Under the pieces are notes generated by a model, which saw nothing but the letters and a program-made list of their open reading frames with translations, was not told the origin of the DNA and made no database searches. Made by a program: the position numbers and the translations under genes. A stretch of DNA of 64,000 nucleotides, taken from NCBI GenBank assembly GCA_016931225.1, contig JAFGFE010000014.1:124001-188000 (forward strand), in the 5' to 3' direction. Of the stretch, positions 61,602 through 64,000 are shown piece by piece. Within the stretch, counting starts at the first letter, position 1. The number at the start of each line of letters is the position of its first letter. Source of the DNA: Candidatus Zymogenaceae bacterium. Its GTDB lineage: Bacteria; Desulfobacterota; Zymogenia; Zymogenales; Zymogenaceae.

Positions 61602-61668
61602 ATTAGATTAAGTCATATTGGACGGACCGAATGATTATCGATACGAATAGTGTACGCACTGTTCTTTC

Positions 61669-61700
61669 AGGGGCGGACAAAAAACCGCCCCTCTTTTTTT
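61669..61700 (+). terminator. Rho-independent terminator after the SCP2 gene
   Basis: AGGGGCGG/CCGCCCCT stem, 8-nt loop, C then seven T. Confidence 0.92.
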
Positions 61701-61840
61701 GCATACTGTGATGTCAGTCATACACAATATTCTCTTTTACTGTACACTGGGATACAGTGATCGAGCGAAGAGTGCAAAAGAGGCGTGAAGATATATAAAT
61801 ATGAGATTATTTTATTAGATTGTATTACAGGGAGGAAGAT

Positions 61841-63040
61841 ATGAAGACATATCGTATGGCATTATACGCCGTCGTGCTCACCCTGGGGATCGTTGGATTT
61901 TCACATTCGGCCGCAGCCCAGGTTCCTGATTCCTTCACCATCGCCTTTACCGACGGCTACCTCGTGGTCGATCCCACCAGCGGCGATATGCAGCTCGCCG
62001 GGGAGGGAATGGTGCTTTCATATGGGGAGGGCCTTGAAATGGTCCAACTCAAGCCGTTTCTGTATCATATCCGCCGCAGCAACTGGAGCGGATATTACTG
62101 GAAGGTGAACACCTCCCGGCGGGAGGCGTATCTGGTCACCGGGGGAGTATTCGGCCAGCTCGGCGGCACCGAGAAGCCCCTTGACGACGTCACGGTGGAC
62201 GTGGTGGGCGGCGTCGGTGACACGGTGCCGGATCGGTTCTTCCTCAGGTTCAGAAAACTCAAATTGGTATACGCCCCCCCGAGCGACACACTCCAGATCA
62301 TTTCGGAAAACACCGTGCTTTCATACGGGGATGACTGGGAGGTGGCGAAGCTGAAAGATTATCTCTATCACCTGAGACTGAAGACATGGAGCGACATATT
62401 TTTCAAGGTGAACACGTCCCGAAAGGAAATATGGAAGGTATCCGGCGGGGTGTTCGGCTCCCTGGGCGGATCTTCGGCCCCCATGAGTGCCGTGGTGCTG
62501 GTGAAAGGCGGGGAGGAAGAGGGGGAGGCGGATGTCGTCATGGAACCCGTGCCCATCCCTCTGGGCCCGATCATGTCGATACGGCCGGATGAGGACTGCA
62601 TCTCGTTTGATCCTTCGCATGTGTCGGTGATAGAGGCGGGGGGAAGCTACAAGCTGGCAGAGGGCGACATGTGGATGGTTGATTTCGGAGATAATGCCGC
62701 GGAGGCGGACAAGGCTTTCCAGATCATCCGGCATTATTCCATGGACTCCCAGTGTTTTGTGGGCAGGCCCGACGCATCGCTGATGTACTGGACCGTGGGA
62801 GGGGGAGCGCCGGAAGGCGCCTATCCCGGCGAGGATTGTGTCGGCTTCGATCCCGACGCCGTTGAGGCGAAGTATATATCCGGAAGGTGGAAGGTCGTAG
62901 ACGGCGATCACTGGCTGTTCGATTTTGACCAACAGGAAGATGAGGCGCGGTTGACCGTGGAGATCATCCGTTTTTACGGATTTGACAAATCATGCTTTGT
63001 GGGCAGGCCGAATGCCTCGTTTACGTACATGAGAAAGTAG
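61841..63040 (+). CDS. Secreted protein with two kinds of paired internal repeats
   Basis: 399 residues from ATG 61841 (GGAGG upstream). Signal peptide: residues 1-27 (SHSAAAQ). The N-terminal half holds two copies of a unit beginning VPDSF/VPDRF, with LSYGEG/LSYGDD, a YLYHLR/FLYHIR strand, W-x(4)-KVNTSR and VSGGVFG-x-LGG. The C-terminal half holds two copies of another unit: EDC-x-x-FDP, DGDHWLFDF/EGDMWMVDF, EA-x-x-x-x-x-IIR-YG/YS, SCFVGRPNASF/QCFVGRPDASL. The second unit recurs in secreted proteins of many bacteria, but I know no function for it. A terminator follows. Confidence 0.8.
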   Translation: MKTYRMALYAVVLTLGIVGFSHSAAAQVPDSFTIAFTDGYLVVDPTSGDMQLAGEGMVLSYGEGLEMVQLKPFLYHIRRSNWSGYYWKVNTSRREAYLVTGGVFGQLGGTEKPLDDVTVDVVGGVGDTVPDRFFLRFRKLKLVYAPPSDTLQIISENTVLSYGDDWEVAKLKDYLYHLRLKTWSDIFFKVNTSRKEIWKVSGGVFGSLGGSSAPMSAVVLVKGGEEEGEADVVMEPVPIPLGPIMSIRPDEDCISFDPSHVSVIEAGGSYKLAEGDMWMVDFGDNAAEADKAFQIIRHYSMDSQCFVGRPDASLMYWTVGGGAPEGAYPGEDCVGFDPDAVEAKYISGRWKVVDGDHWLFDFDQQEDEARLTVEIIRFYGFDKSCFVGRPNASFTYMRK

Positions 63041-63057
63041 TAAAAGCGCGATGTGGA

Positions 63058-63090
63058 AAGACGGACGGTGCCCGCACCGTCCGTCTTGTG
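63058..63090. terminator. Bidirectional hairpin between convergent genes
   Basis: A perfect 12-bp stem AGACGGACGGTG/CACCGTCCGTCT with a 4-nt loop between the repeat-protein gene and the MglA-like gene. The T-run is short. Confidence 0.65.
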
Positions 63091-63214
63091 ATAAAGCCGA
63101 TGGCGATTGAAAATCGTGTGTTATGACACATTTCAATACGATCCCGGGGGCGTGTCGTCCGAGAATTATTACGGTCTTTCGATGGAGGGAAACGGGCGGT
63201 GCGGGTTGGGAAGA

Positions 63215-63787
63215 CTACTGAGTATGTTTTTTTCTTCCGGCCTTGATGACGGCCTGGGAGATTCCCTTGAGTGTTTCCATGACGTTTTCGCCGGTGATGG
63301 CGACGGACTGGAACTCCAGGTTGAATCTCGGATTGAGGGCCTTGCTGAGATCGTCGACACTGGAGATGTTTTGCAGGTCCCGTTTGTTGTACTGTATAAC
63401 GGTGGGAAACGTCTCCGGGTTCTGTCCGTAATGTTGGAGGATTTCATCCAGGTCAGCACGGGAATAGAGGTTTTCGGTGAGCTTTGATGTCTGGGAGTCG
63501 GCCACGAACACCACGCCGTCGGCCCCGCGCATGACGAGCCGTCGGGTTTCTTCATATTTCACCTGTCCCGGCACGGTGTACAGTTCGAACCTCACCTTGA
63601 TGGAGCCCCCCTTGAATCGGGTGGTGGTCGTCATGTCGAAAAAATCAAAAAAGAGCGTACGGTCCTCCTTCGTGTTGATGGACATGAACTGACCCTTCAC
63701 CTGGGGATTGAGCTTGTTATAGATGGACTGCAGGTTTGTGGTTTTTCCGCCCTGGCTTGGACCGAAATAGACGATCTTCATGATCAT
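63215..63787 (-). CDS. MglA-like small Ras-family GTPase
   Basis: 190 residues from ATG 63787 (GGAG about 10 nt upstream); the frame is open to 63838. The P-loop is GPSQGGKTTNL at 9-19. FDFFDM and YTVPGQVKYEETRRLVMRGADGVVFVADSQ replace the Ras DxxGQ region as in MglA, and QYNKRDL is the base-recognition motif. MglA-type GTPases set cell polarity and drive motility in Myxococcus with the GAP MglB; no roadblock/MglB gene is in the window. The 63839-64000 end of the window shows no gene. Confidence 0.92.
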   Translation of the reverse strand: MIMKIVYFGPSQGGKTTNLQSIYNKLNPQVKGQFMSINTKEDRTLFFDFFDMTTTTRFKGGSIKVRFELYTVPGQVKYEETRRLVMRGADGVVFVADSQTSKLTENLYSRADLDEILQHYGQNPETFPTVIQYNKRDLQNISSVDDLSKALNPRFNLEFQSVAITGENVMETLKGISQAVIKAGRKKHTQ

Positions 63788-64000
63788 CTCACGTTTGCTC
63801 CAATTGATTCGCATGAATGTAAGCACCTCCGATGACATTACGGCTCTTGCGAAGTATTAGTACACTATACAGTATGAGACTTTTTTTGTAAATAGATTTG
63901 TATCCTTGCTTTTTTCCTTTTGTTCCTGTACAAACAGGGACTTTATATATTGTTGATCGCTCAAGAGGGGTGCAGGTATCCCACAAGACGGATGGGAACT

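Noticed and set aside
1-64000. CRISPR arrays, rRNA operons, intact insertion sequences or prophage
   Set aside because: I looked for regularly spaced direct repeats, rRNA-like sequence, transposase motifs and phage structural genes and saw none.

Overview
The window looks like chromosomal DNA of an uncultured Gram-negative bacterium with a deltaproteobacterial (Desulfobacterota-like) character. The support is a set of outer-membrane and lipoprotein genes, the order ruvC-ruvA-ruvB / ftsE-ftsX-envC-ctp-divergent polysaccharide deacetylase, a stand-alone mannose-type PTS EIIA, an MglA-type GTPase, a DUF3160 protein and GatCAB. This placement is inferred from protein content and gene order, not from a marker comparison.

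Layout. Positions 1-17.3 kb are loosely packed and AT-richer, with long non-coding gaps, solitary sensory or secreted genes and several gene remnants. They hold the end of an outer-membrane barrel, an asparagine-synthase-like enzyme without the glutaminase cysteine, an orphan prepilin, GAF and V4R sensor domains, two SAM methyltransferases, a six-PAS hybrid histidine kinase, a TrmO-methyltransferase fusion and a secreted beta-helix protein. The stretch ends at a tRNA-Pro(TGG) gene, and what looks like the C-terminal scrap of a tyrosine recombinase sits directly beyond the tRNA 3' end. This suggests an old, decayed integrated element.

From 17.4 to 55 kb the sequence is GC-rich, densely coded and mostly housekeeping: pcnB, mtnA, an AsmA-like gene, gatB-gatA-gatC and an MFS transporter on the minus strand; an isochorismatase-family hydrolase, mgtE, recO and a YugP-type protease on plus; ubiE/menG, pmbA/tldE, a DUF3160 protein, a VCBS lipoprotein plus yfcE-like phosphoesterase, a GNAT enzyme, recN and nadK; an envelope lipoprotein cluster (glycine-zipper lipoprotein, OmpA-like lipoprotein); yebC-ruvC-ruvA-ruvB; then a cell-division and cell-wall block ftsE-ftsX-envC-like-ctp-deacetylase followed by a TolQ/TolR-type proton channel pair.

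From 55 to 64 kb the content is mixed: a zinc-ribbon protein, a membrane coiled-coil protein paired with an intact M23 peptidase, an M28-like peptidase with an altered metal site, a solitary EIIA, a TetR regulator with a perfect palindrome in its promoter region followed by an iron-dependent alcohol dehydrogenase and an SCP2 protein, a secreted four-repeat protein and an MglA-like GTPase.

I see no CRISPR array, rRNA, intact insertion sequence or intact prophage. The best candidates for unusual biology are the Cys-to-Ser asparagine synthase homologue, the TrmO-methyltransferase fusion, a probable AUU start in ruvC, the recombinase remnant at tRNA-Pro, and several regulatory palindromes.
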